Below, piece by piece: positions 1 through 12,850 of a stretch of DNA of 64,000 nucleotides. The notes beneath the pieces were generated by a model, which was not told the origin of the DNA, ran no database searches, and worked only from the letters and a program-made list of their open reading frames with translations. The position numbers and the translations under genes were made by a program. Location of the stretch: the NCBI RefSeq assembly GCF_051401765.1, contig NC_135073.1, positions 5,270,001-5,334,000 on the forward strand, read 5' to 3'. Every line of letters starts with the position of its first letter. Position 1 is the stretch's first letter. This DNA is from Calliopsis andreniformis. Lineage: Eukaryota; Arthropoda; Insecta; Hymenoptera; Andrenidae.

Positions 1-470
1 TGCAGATAAACGTACTTTTTAAAGAAAGCTTATAATTCTAAAGACACGAAATCTAGAGTAATGACTCCAAACGTGTCCATGCCTTGGATCATTCACTATT
101 CATTATTCATTCAAAAGCTACATCATGTATGTCATTGAAGTGGTATAAATTTATGTATGTTATATAATATACATATATTACATATATTAGTGGAATAGAC
201 TACAGTTACTACAGCATTTCATAAACGTGTTCTAATATTTCTTCGCTAAATATTAATTACCGTATCGAATGAAACAGTTTTTACACTAACTGATGTTATG
301 TGGTGCAATAGTTTCTGAAAACGTTCAATTAATAAAGAAATTTAATTGAACGATTATCTTTGTTGAATTTTAAACAAGTAAGATTCGAAATTAACGAAAA
401 GTATTTATACTAATTGAAAGAACGACAAATTAAAAACCTACTCTAGTTGAACCTTTAGTCATCTGTCTTG
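1..470. other. AT-rich non-coding DNA
   Basis: There is no gene. The only structure is an 11-bp perfect inverted repeat at 322-352 (CGTTCAATTAA, 9-nt loop, TTAATTGAACG). An 11-bp arm in AT-rich sequence is close to what chance gives in 64 kb, so I attach no function to it. Confidence 0.6.
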
Positions 471-1210
471 AAACAGAATACTGATACTTCTGTGCCGAAA
501 ATTTGTTCCCAAAGTATAGTTTGCAGACCGGCCAAAGATTATCCTCACCGTGAAACCCTCGGTCTGAGGGGTTCTAAAAGTCATTTCGGTCAGTTATCAG
601 CGTCAATTGTGGGCATCGACGAAGTCAAGCCCCCTCTCTGTTCACCAGCAGATAACAAAAATACGAGGCAAGTTTTCGGAGACCGTAAGCCTGAGCTTCG
701 CGATCCGCGCGGATATTAGCATAGTAATGAATATTATTACATTTCGGCTGCACACTCAGTTTAATTCCATCTTCTTGGTCGTAAAGATAATAAGCAAGTG
801 GGCTGGTTCGTTCCTCGCGTTCTCGTTGCCTCTCTTCGACGACGTAGAGAGGGGTGACTCGGGGGATGGATCGTACAGGCGATAGTAGGAGGAGGAGGGA
901 GAAAGGTGGATGCCGCGGGGGCGGGTACGGCTTTAAGAGGTTCGCAGGAGGAGTAAATATAAACTTGGGAAAGTGACAAAGATAATTCTAATAAAAGCGA
1001 CGACTACCGAGACGACGGCGAAGAGCACTCCCGCTTTCTCCCCGCTTAATTCGTGACATATTCCGGCATTGCATTACTTTTGTCCCCTTCCCCCTCCCGG
1101 CTTCGCCACCGACTTCCTTGGACCCCCTGAATTGCCCTTTTATGTTCGCTGCTTGACGACAATGCTTGGACGTCGCGCTTAAAATTCATGATGGACCAGG
1201 TATAGGGTTT
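471..1210. other. GC-richer non-coding block
   Basis: This is a CpG-containing patch between AT-rich flanks. It holds a purine-rich GGA run near 886-901 and a small near-perfect hairpin around 558-575 (ACCCTC...GAGGGGT). Open frames of 70 to 92 codons occur in several overlapping frames but show no recognisable domain, signal peptide or splice context. It may be a conserved regulatory block; cross-species alignment would be needed to say so. Confidence 0.4.
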
Positions 1211-2440
1211 CCTTGTACGCGTGATTTGTTGATGAGTCTTTGTAGGTAGTGCTTTAATATTTTAATCATGAAATATGTCAAAATGCTATTTGAAATTTTA
1301 CTAATCATCGTTAATCACTCTTTCTGTAACTTCATTATCCATTTCCAGTGACTCTTTTTTGAAGAATTTTTTCTATGTATTCTCAATATTCTTAAACAAG
1401 AATAGTAAATTATTATTATTCTGGAAAAGTTTTTAATGATTCTACAAGTTAAATACACTGGGTCAAAAATGTTTCGATGCACTCGACTGGAATTTCTTAT
1501 TGCATTTATTTTAATAGGACGATTTTTTAAAGAGTATTCTTTTATAACTTCTTATGTTATAAAAGTATATATCGTTATAAGAATTGATATACTTTTTTTA
1601 CTTTTTAGTATTAAACACAAAAGCAGAATTTTACAGAACTATGTAGGTAGGTCAAAGAATGTACTACACTACTCACTAAGATTTTAGCTGTTACTCATTA
1701 ACTTGCTCATTAAGTACATTCATTGAGTTATTTACTTTATATTTTATGTCTACCCACATTCTGTCAGATTTCCATCAGTTTATTTTTCACTTTTCAAATT
1801 AACTTTTTTGTTATTCTTAAATTAATTAAATTCCTCTGTTTTAAAATCGTATTTTTTAACTGTTTCTTATTTCTAATACTGTAACTCCTGCTCCTTCTGA
1901 ACAAGCTGAATTATTATTCTTGAACCTGTTTATGGGCAAGCCTTATATTTTAGTCTTGCTAAAGAATACCTAGGTATTTATTCAGGACTTGGTTCTTTCA
2001 AATTATTTCTTAATTTCTTTTAGCATATATATCTAAACAGATCTGTTAATCCATTAATGAATTTTCTGGACTCTGATTCTCGTCAAGTACTTATATGCAA
2101 ATGCATTGTACAGATCAATTGGACCCAAGAAGTGCTATTCTATGAATTATCGTTGATACAGTACGATTCATTCAACTGTTAAAACATCATTTAGGTACCT
2201 TCATGTAGAAAAGTCTTTGAAATATCATTATAGTGTCCGAAGTTATTACATCCTTAATGTTTTTCATACTCCTTATAAACAACATTGAAATAACCGTAAA
2301 TCTTGATTATCCTATTCTGTCACCAACGTTTTCCTCATCACCCTTAAATCTACATTTACACGCTCAAGCCAGTTTGCGCAAATTACATGAACACACAATC
2401 CTAGTCCCATTCCGATAAAGAATCAAATCAACCTTCGCAG
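1211..2440. other. AT-rich non-coding DNA
   Basis: I see no gene. Short open frames (about 1436-1687 and 2233-2418) are hydrophobic or low-complexity and unrecognised. A POU octamer-like ATGCAAAT lies at 2095-2102, but an 8-mer of this kind is expected by chance. The stretch near 1480-1530 weakly recalls the inverted repeat of the TIR element described at 12525, too weakly to call. Confidence 0.5.
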
Positions 2441-3330
2441 CTGCTTCCCATTCAACATCTTCCTAACCATCTCAGATATCGACAAAGGGAACCGCGAGAT
2501 TTATCCCGTGGCAGCCCCTCGATCTCGAACCCGTCGAGTCCACGAGTCCGGTCCGCGACATATTTTCCACGGCAATGGCCGACGGACGACCATGCAGTAT
2601 GTATATTTCCATTCCGGCGTTACGAGGTGCGTGGGATGATTTTATATGCAAAGAGTAGTTTAGAGCTAATTGTTAATAATAGGATTGGTAAGGTGGGAAT
2701 TCGCCCCGACTGCCGCGGCCATCCCAAACCCCCTGGAACCCTCGTTCGGTGCGCGGCACCACCCCCGCGCGCGCAAACCCTCCGCGGCGCATCTCATTTC
2801 GTACTGGAGTCAGCGCGTTGCAGATCTCTTGCTGTCTGTCCGTCCGTCTGTCCGTTCCGTCGGACCGGCCGTAGGTATGCAGCCACACGTACGTGTGTAA
2901 ACGTACGCGTGGCCCTCGCGCCATTTCCGTCCGGGATATGAACATATATATACGCGTCGAGCCGCGCGTACCTACACCGCCACCCAGCTACGTATTATTA
3001 CGTATAAACGCGTAATTCTGAGTTATACGCCGGCCTTGTTAATGATAATTAAAACGCCTCGCTCTATACTTTTTGCCTTGGAATATTTTCTGAAATTCTC
3101 GCCGGATAATGGCGCCATCCGTGCTCTCTCATCCCCTTCGTTCTCCTTGCGCTAACCCTTTGCCTTGCCTTTGCCTTCAACGGTGAAACGCGAGTCCTCG
3201 GGTTACACGCTGCCCTCTGGGGATGGGAAACCGGCTTTCCTCGATCTCTGGTTCTGGTTTCCACAAGCGGGAAGGGATCGAATGAAACGCGCGCTAGAAT
3301 GGACACAGGATTTTTGTTGATTTATCGACG
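2441..3330. other. CpG-rich block, possible regulatory DNA
   Basis: This is one of the most CpG-rich parts of the window. It contains a degenerate GTCC/GTCT tetranucleotide run at 2833-2858, a 14-bp perfect palindrome at 2884-2897 (CACACGTACGTGTG) and, near 3025-3055, homeodomain-type AT cores (TTAATGATAATTAAAA). ATGGCGCCAT at 3109-3118 is a palindromic version of the Pho/YY1 core. Open frames on both strands overlap each other and match nothing I know, as expected for GC-rich non-coding sequence. Confidence 0.45.
2833..2858. repeat. Degenerate GTCY tetranucleotide microsatellite
   Basis: About six imperfect units of GTCC or GTCT in tandem inside a CpG-rich block. It is read directly from the sequence; the copies are interrupted and there is no sign of function. 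Confidence 0.6.
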
Positions 3331-4270
3331 CAGCTCCGTCTGCGTCATGTTGGTGACTTTGATATTTTACCTTTTCCGCGGAAGGGTTTTACGAACTTCA
3401 TTTTGGAGATAAATTTATTTCGGGGCAAACACGGAATTATCTGTACAGGGTAGTCCTCTTAGTGCCACCGCTGTATCTTTTTCGTTATGCGCTTGTCGTG
3501 TTTGTAGACTATGCTTGGATTCCTGTATTTTCTTTTCCTTGAAATTCTACCAATTGGGATAAGGAGGAAGGTTGATCTTTATTTTACTAACATAAACAGT
3601 GGAAAAGGAATGGAAGTGACTGACAGCTGTGGATGAGTTTCAAAGTTATGTCTTTTATAAGTTATGGTGTTATCGTCACAGTTCGTACCAGGTACGTTGT
3701 AGTGTGTAGAAAATATTGCAGAGAAAGATGTGAATGTATATTTGATATAATCTAGTTCTCAGTTTATGTATTAGACGTAATGACCCCTTTCCCGAGAGCC
3801 AGTACAATAGTATCTATATTCTCTCTATGTGCAGAAAACAAAACAAACTGAAACTCAAAAACAAAGTCACATTGATTCCACCCCTGCAACCCCTTTACAC
3901 ATATTACGAAACTCCCTGAATACGTAATGTATACATCAGTACCGTCCACGATTTATTTGTGAGTAAAATAGTCTTCTCCAATTGTTTATCTGCACATGCA
4001 TAAATCCTAATTCGTGCAATACAATACTTAGAGTCTCGGTCACTTGGACCTTACCTATTACCTATGAGAGGTCTATGAGAGCCACATAAAGCAGTTCTCC
4101 TCTCAAATTCCAATAGAAAGAATCCAATATTACAAGTAGAAATCATATTCAACTTCTGATACTCTTGGAGTACGCAAAAAATTCAAATTCTATGTTGCAG
4201 AAATGCTCATAGACATATCTAAACCCCTTTTGTTTGAGGGGAGTGTACTACCTCGACGCAGTATATGCAT
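3331..4270. other. AT-richer non-coding DNA
   Basis: No gene, transposon end or tandem repeat was recognised. The one open frame over 60 codons (minus strand, about 3764-3949) is unrecognised and ends in ordinary AT-rich sequence. Confidence 0.5.
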
Positions 4271-5840
4271 AAAACATATTTCTATATAAAATCACGATCC
4301 ACGACGGATCGTCCGGCATTAGCCCATAAAATCTCGAGTTTTACCGTGCAGCAGCAGGGATATGCTCGAGAGAAAGAAAAAAGAAAATTCTTTTCCAAGA
4401 GCCAGACACTTCTGAGGCTGACAAATATTCCCTGGCGCAATTAGTATGCCGCGGCACAACGATAACACTGTTATATTGCACAATGTCGCTGGCATAACGG
4501 CCTAATTAGTTCAATAATGAATAATTCTCATGATGACCTGGTGCAATCGGGCATTTCATGTCTGAACGTTTTCACGGTAGTTCAGCACAGAGAATGGCTG
4601 TTTGAAATTCAGCTGGACAATGACATCCTCTGAATGAAATCGATTGTTTCAACTAAATCACAAAATACGCCTATGTGATTTATTCAATTCGTATAGTCGA
4701 AGGGTTGAAACACAGGGTATAGACCAGTTCGAAGAGCCACCCCAACGAAATATGGCAGTTGATGCGATCCTCTACGGAGCAACATCATAACGCTGCTTCG
4801 TTCCCTTCCAACTTTGGCTATGGTCTTGCGACTCATCAACATGAATATTCATTATTCGATGATATTTCTCTAGCATCACCCACTGTGCAATTTGCTCTCC
4901 CCCTTTTACGGAGTCGTTAATTCGCAAGAGCGATCGGCAAACGCAAGAGAAAGAGTTGAAGAATGACCTTCTTGGTGCTTGTACAATTGGTAGCCGAGGG
5001 TGCCAGTTTAACGATCTGATGAAAATATTGACTTACCAAGATACTTCAGCCATATCCCGATTAATTTAAGAATTTAGAACTACTTTTGCTTACGGTTCAA
5101 GCTACCAAACGATCCTGACACACACTTTATGACGCGATTCATCGACTGCTAGTCCCAAAGCTTTACGAAACTTCGAATCCTTACACAATAGACGATTCAG
5201 TTCACATTCTTGACGTGAAAACTGTAATCGTTAACACTCTCTGAAGCGAAAGATTACCATTCAAGGGGAAAAGAGACGGAACGCTTGTTAACCGCCGGTT
5301 GCGTATCAGGGGACGTCATTATGCTGACTTGCTGGTCCAGGGAACGCGGTCTGTACGTTTCAGTCGCACAATTACAGGCAGAGAGACGCGTGTACAGGTG
5401 ATGGACGGTCGAAAGTCAGTTGATTCGTGGTTCGGTGGATGCTGGCCCGCAGATGGTGGCGGATTCCCGGCTAGAATGGGTGTTGAGGTTAATAGGCGGC
5501 GCAAGGAGGGTAGCTTTAATGCGAGTCCGCGCTGAAATATTTAAGTTCTGACTCGACCACCGCGCTCAGAATCTCCGTCGGCCTGTATCACGATTTACAG
5601 TGTGTGTACGTGAATACACACAAGGACTCTTGTGTTGATTCCGGTTAGAGTCGGAAGCAGATAGGGTTAGCGGATTAATGAAAGCCAATTCACAGGGTCT
5701 GAGTAACACAGGCCCCTTCCTTCGCTTCCTAACGTCACCGCGCCATAAACAAACCCGAGAGATTCGGATAACGGACGATCTTTCATTAATATCGAGACCC
5801 CAGAACCTATAATCGGAGCGAAACGAACTGGTCGTTCAAG
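4271..5840. other. Mixed-composition block with hairpins
   Basis: This is moderate-GC sequence without a gene. It contains a 7-bp perfect hairpin at about 4294-4312 (ACGATCC, 5-nt loop, GGATCGT), the larger imperfect hairpin at 4445-4496, and TAATTAG cores just outside that hairpin. The frame at 5299-5535 begins at a TTG codon and resembles no protein I know. A CNE (conserved non-coding element) is a reasonable guess for 4435-4570. Confidence 0.4.
4445..4496. other. Imperfect hairpin, about 20 bp
   Basis: The outer arms TATGCC and GGCATA pair perfectly. After a single bulged T, GCGGCA pairs with TGTCGC including one G-U pair. Further in, CAA pairs with TTG across unequal bulges, and ATAAC pairs with GTTAT around a 3-nt ACT loop. 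The fold is short for an animal pre-microRNA and I could match neither arm to a known microRNA. It could be a structured RNA, paired protein-binding sites, or chance. Confidence 0.35.
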
Positions 5841-7880
5841 ATGCCCTGTCTGTTGTACAGTAACCTGAAAAAAGACATCCCTTGGACAAAATTAATGAAT
5901 ATCTTTACGTGGATCATTTTTACCAAAAAGGAGAAAATTCAATACTTTACGGCAAATTATACTAAGAAATCAGTATTATTCTACTTACCTATAATTAGCA
6001 AATATAGAAATAAAAAATATGAAAAGGGACTTTATTTCGTAAGTATTTAAATGTAGTAACAAACATAAATTCTCTACTTCATCTGAATTTAATTCCCTAG
6101 TGTCAGAATCCCTAGACATAGATGTCGGTACTGTGTTTCTAAAGGTAGAGCACATATTGAAAATAAAATTTCGACGAAGAGTTATGCGAGTATTACTATA
6201 TTTTTCGTAATTTATCAATTTCAAAAAATTTCGGCTACAACTATACTGGTTGCATTTCCTGACGAATGTGTCTGAACTATTTATCGCATGAACGAGACAA
6301 GTTCAGGCACAGTCGTCAGAACATCACATCCACAGTAGTCACAGCCTTATGATTATGACACATAAGATACAATTGCAGTAACCATAATAAAAATTGTACA
6401 AAAAGAATAGTAAAAACTAGAAAGCTTGTATCTCTAGATTTTATTCTAAAAATATGTAGCTAATATGATTTGAACATTCTAACGAGGCGATGGTGTTGAT
6501 TTTATACCTTGACGCATGTACTCAATTAGTTAGCCATCGATGTCTTGTCTGTAGAATCTTCGAACTCAATCCTACTATCAGAATTTAGGTCAAATCAAGA
6601 TCAATTACATTTTAAGTTTAACATAAGATCATATGTACTACATCCCTTCTAGTTTAGATTTAGTTTCGAATCACATGTTATTTAAATTGTAGGGCTGTAA
6701 CAAAAACAACCATTTTCCAATAGATTATTCTGCCCTTTTTACGTGAACTGTGTTTGAAACGATTCAATTTCTACATGCAGCGAATCCGAAACACTATGCC
6801 GCATAAGTAGTTTATTCGTTAGTACAGATCGTTAATTCGATGTCCAACGGGCTGGAAAACATTCAAGCAGGGGCGATAAAGATTCGAATTTCTTTGAGAG
6901 GGCGACACTCAGCATACCGTAAAAGCGTTTCAGAACCTTTAAGGGAAAGGAAAGAACGCTGTATATGCCTTTCGTATCGCTCTATAAAGATTACTACCAG
7001 CCGGAGACTTTATTGTCACGCGTTATAAATGATGCTTGAGGATATACGCCAAATATTCAAATGGTAGTTTTATCCGTGGCTCCTTCCGAGCGGAAGTATC
7101 CTGGAGAATCGCTGGATGAAGTAGAAGAACACTGTCGTTCAAGCCCCGCTAATGTTGTTTTATTTTAGACAGTATTCCTGCTGAATATAAATTTTTCAAA
7201 CTTTTCTTCGAAATAGTAAGATGAACGTTGTCATTGCTGATACAAATGTAAAACAATACTTTTACATCGTTTTGATTGTCTTTCCAGTGAGGTGACATCT
7301 GTCAATAATTTCACTAATCGTAAAGGATTGTATGTCTAATGCTAATTTGCAGGCAATTTTAAGCCTTACTATACACAGCGTTAAAAAAAAATTGTTCAGG
7401 AATGTATAGGTTTACAGTTCTTATTAAACTGAATGTACGTAGAATGTTTATTGAACATAAATCTGTAATCAATTCTAAAGTGAAATTAATAAGGTAACAG
7501 AGGAGAATATACATATATGACATAGTAGTTAACATTAAAGCTTTTAAAATCTAAGCTCTACATATACGAAATTCCAGTTATTCATTTGTGACGATAAGTT
7601 CAAATTAGTAAAGTTTTCTCAAATTTGTCCACATAGTTACGGCTAATAAATATATAAGTCGCTTGTTTGTCAAATCGACTAATTCCACAAAACAGAAATA
7701 ATTATATTTATTTGAAATAGAAAAACTTAAGCATTAATCAAGTGTTTTGGCACTAAGGTCTTTAAGAATTCAAAAAGTGGAGTTAATCACTTTGGCCTAC
7801 GACGACACCACATTTCATTGGAGTGTGAGGTAATTTACTTCAGATAACAAATATTTTAAAGCAAATACCGAAGGTCCGTT
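5841..7880. other. Mostly AT-rich non-coding DNA
   Basis: No gene was recognised. A slightly GC-richer island at about 6840-7160 carries a 62-codon ATG-initiated frame with no recognisable content. The rest is AT-rich with no transposon ends or tandem arrays seen. Confidence 0.5.
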
Positions 7881-8480
7881 ATCATAAAAAATATGATCAG
7901 GATGTCGAAGGGGGCTCGTATCAAAAGTCTTGCGCTTCACAGGGTTGGAAGGATTTCCCAAAGAGGTGACTTAGGTGCCTTTTCCGGGGAAATTTCTATT
8001 TCAGTGGAGGGTGGGACCGCTGATACAGGAATACGGCTATTTCTCAGGGTATTAAGTGCACTCGCGACCTTTGAGATTAATAACAATAATAGTATACGAC
8101 GTACCAAGGGAGATGGAGGGAGTGTAAGTCGGTTACGACAAGGGGAGGGGCTGGCTTTGAAGCCAGATACAAATTACAGCTCATTTTTATGCCATTTTAA
8201 TATCGCCACGCGTCATTAAATATCCCCTCGGTCTGCCACCACCCCGACAGGACGACGTGGTTTCTCTGTATTCGTATTTTCGTGGCAAGAAATGAAATAT
8301 CTGTACGTACCCATTAGCATCTCGAAGGCGGAAGGACGTGGAACGATGTGGATCGTGCGAAGGAAACGTAGCGGCAATGAAAAATCGAGCCTCTAATGAC
8401 GATCTTCAAAGCCTGATTTCATGTCTTCTCTAGTATCGACAATGGGAAACAGGATAGGAAAAGGATCAAAGAGACTGCAA
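7881..8480. other. GC-richer block with an unrecognised 108-codon frame
   Basis: An ATG-initiated plus-strand frame runs 7893-8219. Its product would be basic and serine/glycine-rich, with no motif, signal peptide or membrane segment I recognise and no clear splice sites at its edges. I treat the block as non-coding and possibly regulatory. Confidence 0.4.
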
Positions 8481-10540
8481 TAATAAGGGGGTACCTCCAG
8501 TTCTTGACAATTTGACTACACTGAAAAAAACATTTAAATTGAAGTTTGTTTTCTATTAATATTTTCTGTTGTAATGTTTTCTATTAAAATTTAACCATAT
8601 TCACAGTAGTAAAATTTTTCATATAATACTAAATCGATATTAAATTTAATAAATAAATTTGTTCACTTCCAATAAATCAAACTTAAATATTGAAACTGTA
8701 TCCTTGTTGAGCCGACGAAGAAAAAAATAATACTCATTGTTGAAACATCTTCTACAACAAATAAAACACTTTTCATATATGTAACAATTTTAAAAACAAA
8801 ATTAATTAGATAAACACTTGTTTAACAATAACTATGGGACAAAAAAATATGTGCAAAATTGTATTAAAATTGGGGGAGAACACTTTGTGGATGTTCTTTT
8901 TCACATAATGAACACCTAACACGTGCCTTATTTAGGTCCTAATTTACATAATACCTTCATATCTGAGAGTTAACATTCAATAAAAGCATTTTATTATCCC
9001 ATTCAAGGTAAACAGATGCCACTAGAGCCTCGTAAATATAACTAATTTCAGCATAGTTACTTCCAGTTCCCAGGCCACGAAGCTTGATTCTTTCGCGTAT
9101 CTGTCAGCGGAAGGAGCCGCATTTATGCTCGTACGGCGTTTCAAGTTATGCTAATTCGCGTAGCGAAGGAGCAAGATCGTTTCTTTTCGTCCTCTGCCAT
9201 CCCTCTTCCCATATTTTTCAACCGGAAGTATCGTAGTCGCATCGAACGTAGCCATGACTTGGTCTTTTAGTCGAGCAACGGGCCGCGTCGCTAGATGATG
9301 ATTTTATGCCGGCTTTTACGAGCTGGAAGTGCACATTTTGAATCGAGGATTCAGGGAGTTACGCGGGCCTCAGGAGCAGCTCTTCCAGCTGTATCACACG
9401 AACCAGACGGATTGTAACTTTTATTCCCTGAATGTTGCTGCAACTTTGTACGTACGTGGCTGGCTTATTTTTCCCAGCTTAATTTGTCTTACTAGGAAAT
9501 TCGCCATGGTGAAACCACCTGAAACTATGACAGATCTGAACACTTCAATTTTATATGTTGAACTTTACCAAGAATTTGTACTAAACGTAAACTTTTATTT
9601 TAATTTTCATTTCAATGTGATTATAAAATAATATCAAACATATAATGGAGATATTTTTGGCAGTATTATGGAGCTTTGGATGTTACGTTACGGATAGTCT
9701 TTGGAGATAAAATAATAGTTAATTATAACATATAAACGATTGTGAATCGTCAGTTCAATCTTTTACTCTTTTACTTTCTATCTTCTGGTTTGTCCACAAA
9801 TTTACGAATATACGGTTTGCATAATCGAAGCTTTTTGAGAGTCAAGCAACCGGAATATAGCACCCCTACGATGTTTCTAGACTACTATGGGGTAGCTCTA
9901 AAGTGCCAGTTTAAGGAGGGAGCTATTTCACGATAATTCAGACGATCTATGAGCTGAAGTTCGCTAAGAGACCAGAAAAGATAGATTTACTAGTTCGTCT
10001 TGCGTTCACACCACACAAATTTATGTGGTTGCCAAGGCCGCATCATTCCTTCTTTCATTTTTTATTACAAACCCAATTACTCTTTCGTATCTTTGTATTT
10101 CATATTTAATTGATAATAAGACAAACCTCTGAATAGCAGTTCATAATAAGCGCAAAATTTTCTTCGCTATGAGCTTATCGTGCGAAGACTTCGTTAACAG
10201 ACTTGTTACTTTCCTGTCTTCTGTTCCATACTTGATTCTCAGGTTTATATTGAAATTCATTTACATAAACATTTAAATACATCATGGGATTAGATACTAG
10301 AGCAGTAATATAACAGTTTATTATTATTTTTTATTGCATTTTCGAGTTCCTAGCTTGTAACAATGGTTCCCTTTATTTCAAATTCATTTTTTCCAAATAG
10401 TTTCAGAAATTGGTGAAGAAGGTAGTGAGATTATAGCAAGGAAATTCTACATTTTATCAAATCATTGAAGATTGTCAATAAAGAAACTTAGGTATCAATT
10501 CATTGTTTACTTGTAATTGCGATCTGCGATGTCTTCATCA
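8481..10540. other. AT-rich non-coding DNA with one mixed island
   Basis: AT-rich throughout except about 9061-9510, which has moderate GC and CpG. The frame at 9329-9631 is unrecognised. No repeats beyond short AT homopolymers were found. A 5-bp hairpin (CCACA...TGTGG) near 10011-10028 is within chance. Confidence 0.5.
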
Positions 10541-11170
10541 TTTACATTAATTACATCGCATTGTTTCGAGCTTTAAATACTCTGGGAATTACCAACAACG
10601 TCACCTACAGCTCACTGATTAAACTGGCAGTCTCCCACGAAAGCTCGATTCCGATCTGCAGCGATATTCTTTTCTTCTCATCCCTTTCTTTGAATCACCT
10701 ACAGCGCGAGACACGATCTCGAAAAAGAAAGGCGACGCTCGTTAGTTTTGTGAGAAATTAATTATTTGCCCTGGCATCGCCACGGCCGGCCGTGTAATGG
10801 TGAAAAATGTTCGGATTGTGTGGGATTACATCGGGAGAGACGGTCGAGGAAAAGCGACACGAAGGAAAAGAATGAGAAAGGAATGTATCGGTGTGGCTCG
10901 TTACACTTAAATTGGAGGGAATGACAGAGTGGTCTCGTTATTTACCGACGGACAATATATATATATAGAAAAAGATTTCCGTCAGGGTGCCACCTCCTGA
11001 GCAACGATTCCACCAGTCGATTCACAAGCGTTCCCCTTTGTAATCGAATGAATTAAGTGCGGTCACAGCGTTACTGACGAGTCTGTGCTTGATGAAATCA
11101 GGCGTTGAACGGCTTCTTGCTCGGATTCCGTTTTTAAACTTAACCCCGTGCTGTTATCCTCGTGAAATTA
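10541..11170. other. GC-richer block with palindrome and AT microsatellite
   Basis: A 14-bp perfect palindrome (CACGGCCGGCCGTG) lies at 10781-10794 and a short (AT)n run at 10955-10967. About four perfect 14-bp palindromes are expected by chance in 64 kb, so the palindrome carries little weight. No gene is recognised. Confidence 0.45.
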
Positions 11171-12180
11171 CTTTTTTTAGGCTCCACTAATATCGACGGT
11201 GTTCACTCCTATTTCAGTTGATTCAGAAAATAGCAAATCTTATCTTTTTTTAAAGAAGAAAGTTATTTTAGAATATACATGTGTAGGTATATGTTAAAAA
11301 ACTATCTAAACTAGAATAGAGAAGTTATATAGAAATAGAAATGTCAAATATAAAATTGAAATATTGTTACTTTATACCTAAATATTCATGCAAGTTGTAA
11401 CAACAATATTCTTCACTAAGTATCAAAAATAGGAATAACCAAAGAGTAATTTTTTAATCATTCTTAATCATTCTTCTTTACACTTTCTGTATACTTTTTA
11501 ACCAATTTTCAAACAACTTTTCTCAGAGACTATCTCGTACGTTCAGAATAAAAAGTGTTAAATACTTATTACTGTGTTTCTTGCACAGTTTAAAAGTGAA
11601 GATTTCTCAAGATTGTTAAAATTATTCTGATTGAAAAATAAATTTCTGTAACTGAATGAATAGTTGTTTCAAAAATTCAACAATTGAATTCGAAGATTGT
11701 CCTTGCACATTGAAACAAAATCACATGGAATTGTGTTTGAACGATGTAGATGATATTAGTACCCTCTATTAAATAGCGTTTATTCAACTCGTTGGCGCGA
11801 CAGCCTTTAACCCTCTCGGCACCAGCAAAACCACCAACGTCGAGGGTTTGGCGTAGTTTGAGCCGACCGGTGGCGGCCGCTACACTAAGATCAAGTGCTG
11901 TCCAGCACTAAGCCAACCCCTCTAACGTTCATTCAGGAAAGGGTGTACTGATAAACCAACCACCCCCGTCCCTCTTCACTGGGTAAATTCTTGTGGTTGT
12001 CCATTGGAGTCCAGTTAGTGGATCTCACTGTTCGACCTGGTTTCCTGTGTTGACCCTTTATCCTTTCCCACCTGTCAAAAGGAAAACTTACGCCTAGTGA
12101 TCAGAAGGAAAAGTTCATGGAACTGACACAACCTAAACTTCCTTCTCCCACAAATGCATGGAAACTATGGCTCCTTAGGT
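11171..12180. other. AT-rich stretch then GC-richer block
   Basis: 11171-11780 is AT-rich with nothing recognised. 11781-12180 is GC-richer and begins near a TTAACCCTCTCGG sequence that resembles a piggyBac-type end, but I found no partner inverted copy and so do not call an element. A CTAAGATCAA match to the U2 snRNA start region at about 11885-11894 does not extend, and I rejected it. Confidence 0.45.
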
Positions 12181-12524
12181 AAATAACTATTTAGGAAATT
12201 ACATAGAAGAATAAAATGCAAATTTATTTTCGTCAGTCTACTTGCTTTTATTTTATTACAGTTTTTCTAATATTAGCTATTAGTATTACCTAGCGTTTTA
12301 ATATAAGACTTTAAGAATTTTAACTTATTTCAATGTCACGTGTCAGCATAATTGCTAGTTGCTTGAAAATTTTTAATTCTTAGACTGTCATTTGTTTCGT
12401 CTGTAGAAAATACACTGCATAGGTATCAGAAATCCGAGTAATTTATTTCGTGATATTTAGTGATTTATAAATATCTATGTGTTTCCATTTGCCATTTATA
12501 GCAGTAGAAGAATTGGAACTAATA

Positions 12525-12850
12525 ACAGGAGGTGTCTGATAACATATATTAGTAAGGAATGATTTTACTTGAAAGCTTATTGCATCTGAGGATTTATTTT
12601 TGAAGTATTAATTGTTAAGAATACATCCAAATTGGCATTGTTACGTCTGACTTAATGCAGGCAGACAGTAGAATAAGGTTTTAGTTTACAATTAGACGCA
12701 TTTCACACACACTTTAGGTATCCACCTTCAACAATTAATACCTTCGAAACGAAGTCTGTCTCGAATGTAATTTCTTCATTCTTCATTATCGTCCTATTTT
12801 GCAGTGCAGAATCGTCTCCTGAAATTTCTTCCACCTGGTATCGAACACTC
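12525..12850. mobile_element. TIR element copy C (Tc1/mariner-like MITE)
   Basis: This decayed non-autonomous DNA transposon is about 326 bp and flanked by TA dinucleotides (12523-12524 and 12851-12852). The right end, read on the minus strand, runs GAGTGTTCGATACCAGGTGG and continues through a segment containing GACGATTCTGCA and AAAATAGGACGA. It aligns with the left end of the copy at 19001 with few gaps. The left end is more decayed (ACAGGAGGTGTCTGATA, then AAGGAATGATTTTA). No transposase is present. The shared TIRs are visible; assignment to a Tc1/mariner-type superfamily from TA flanks is inference. Confidence 0.6.

Noticed and set aside
322..352. 11-bp AT-rich inverted repeat
   Set aside because: About this many such stems are expected by chance in AT-rich DNA of this length; no supporting context.
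11880..11900. Short match to U2 snRNA (CTAAGATCAA)
   Set aside because: The match stops after about ten bases and none of the rest of U2 is present.
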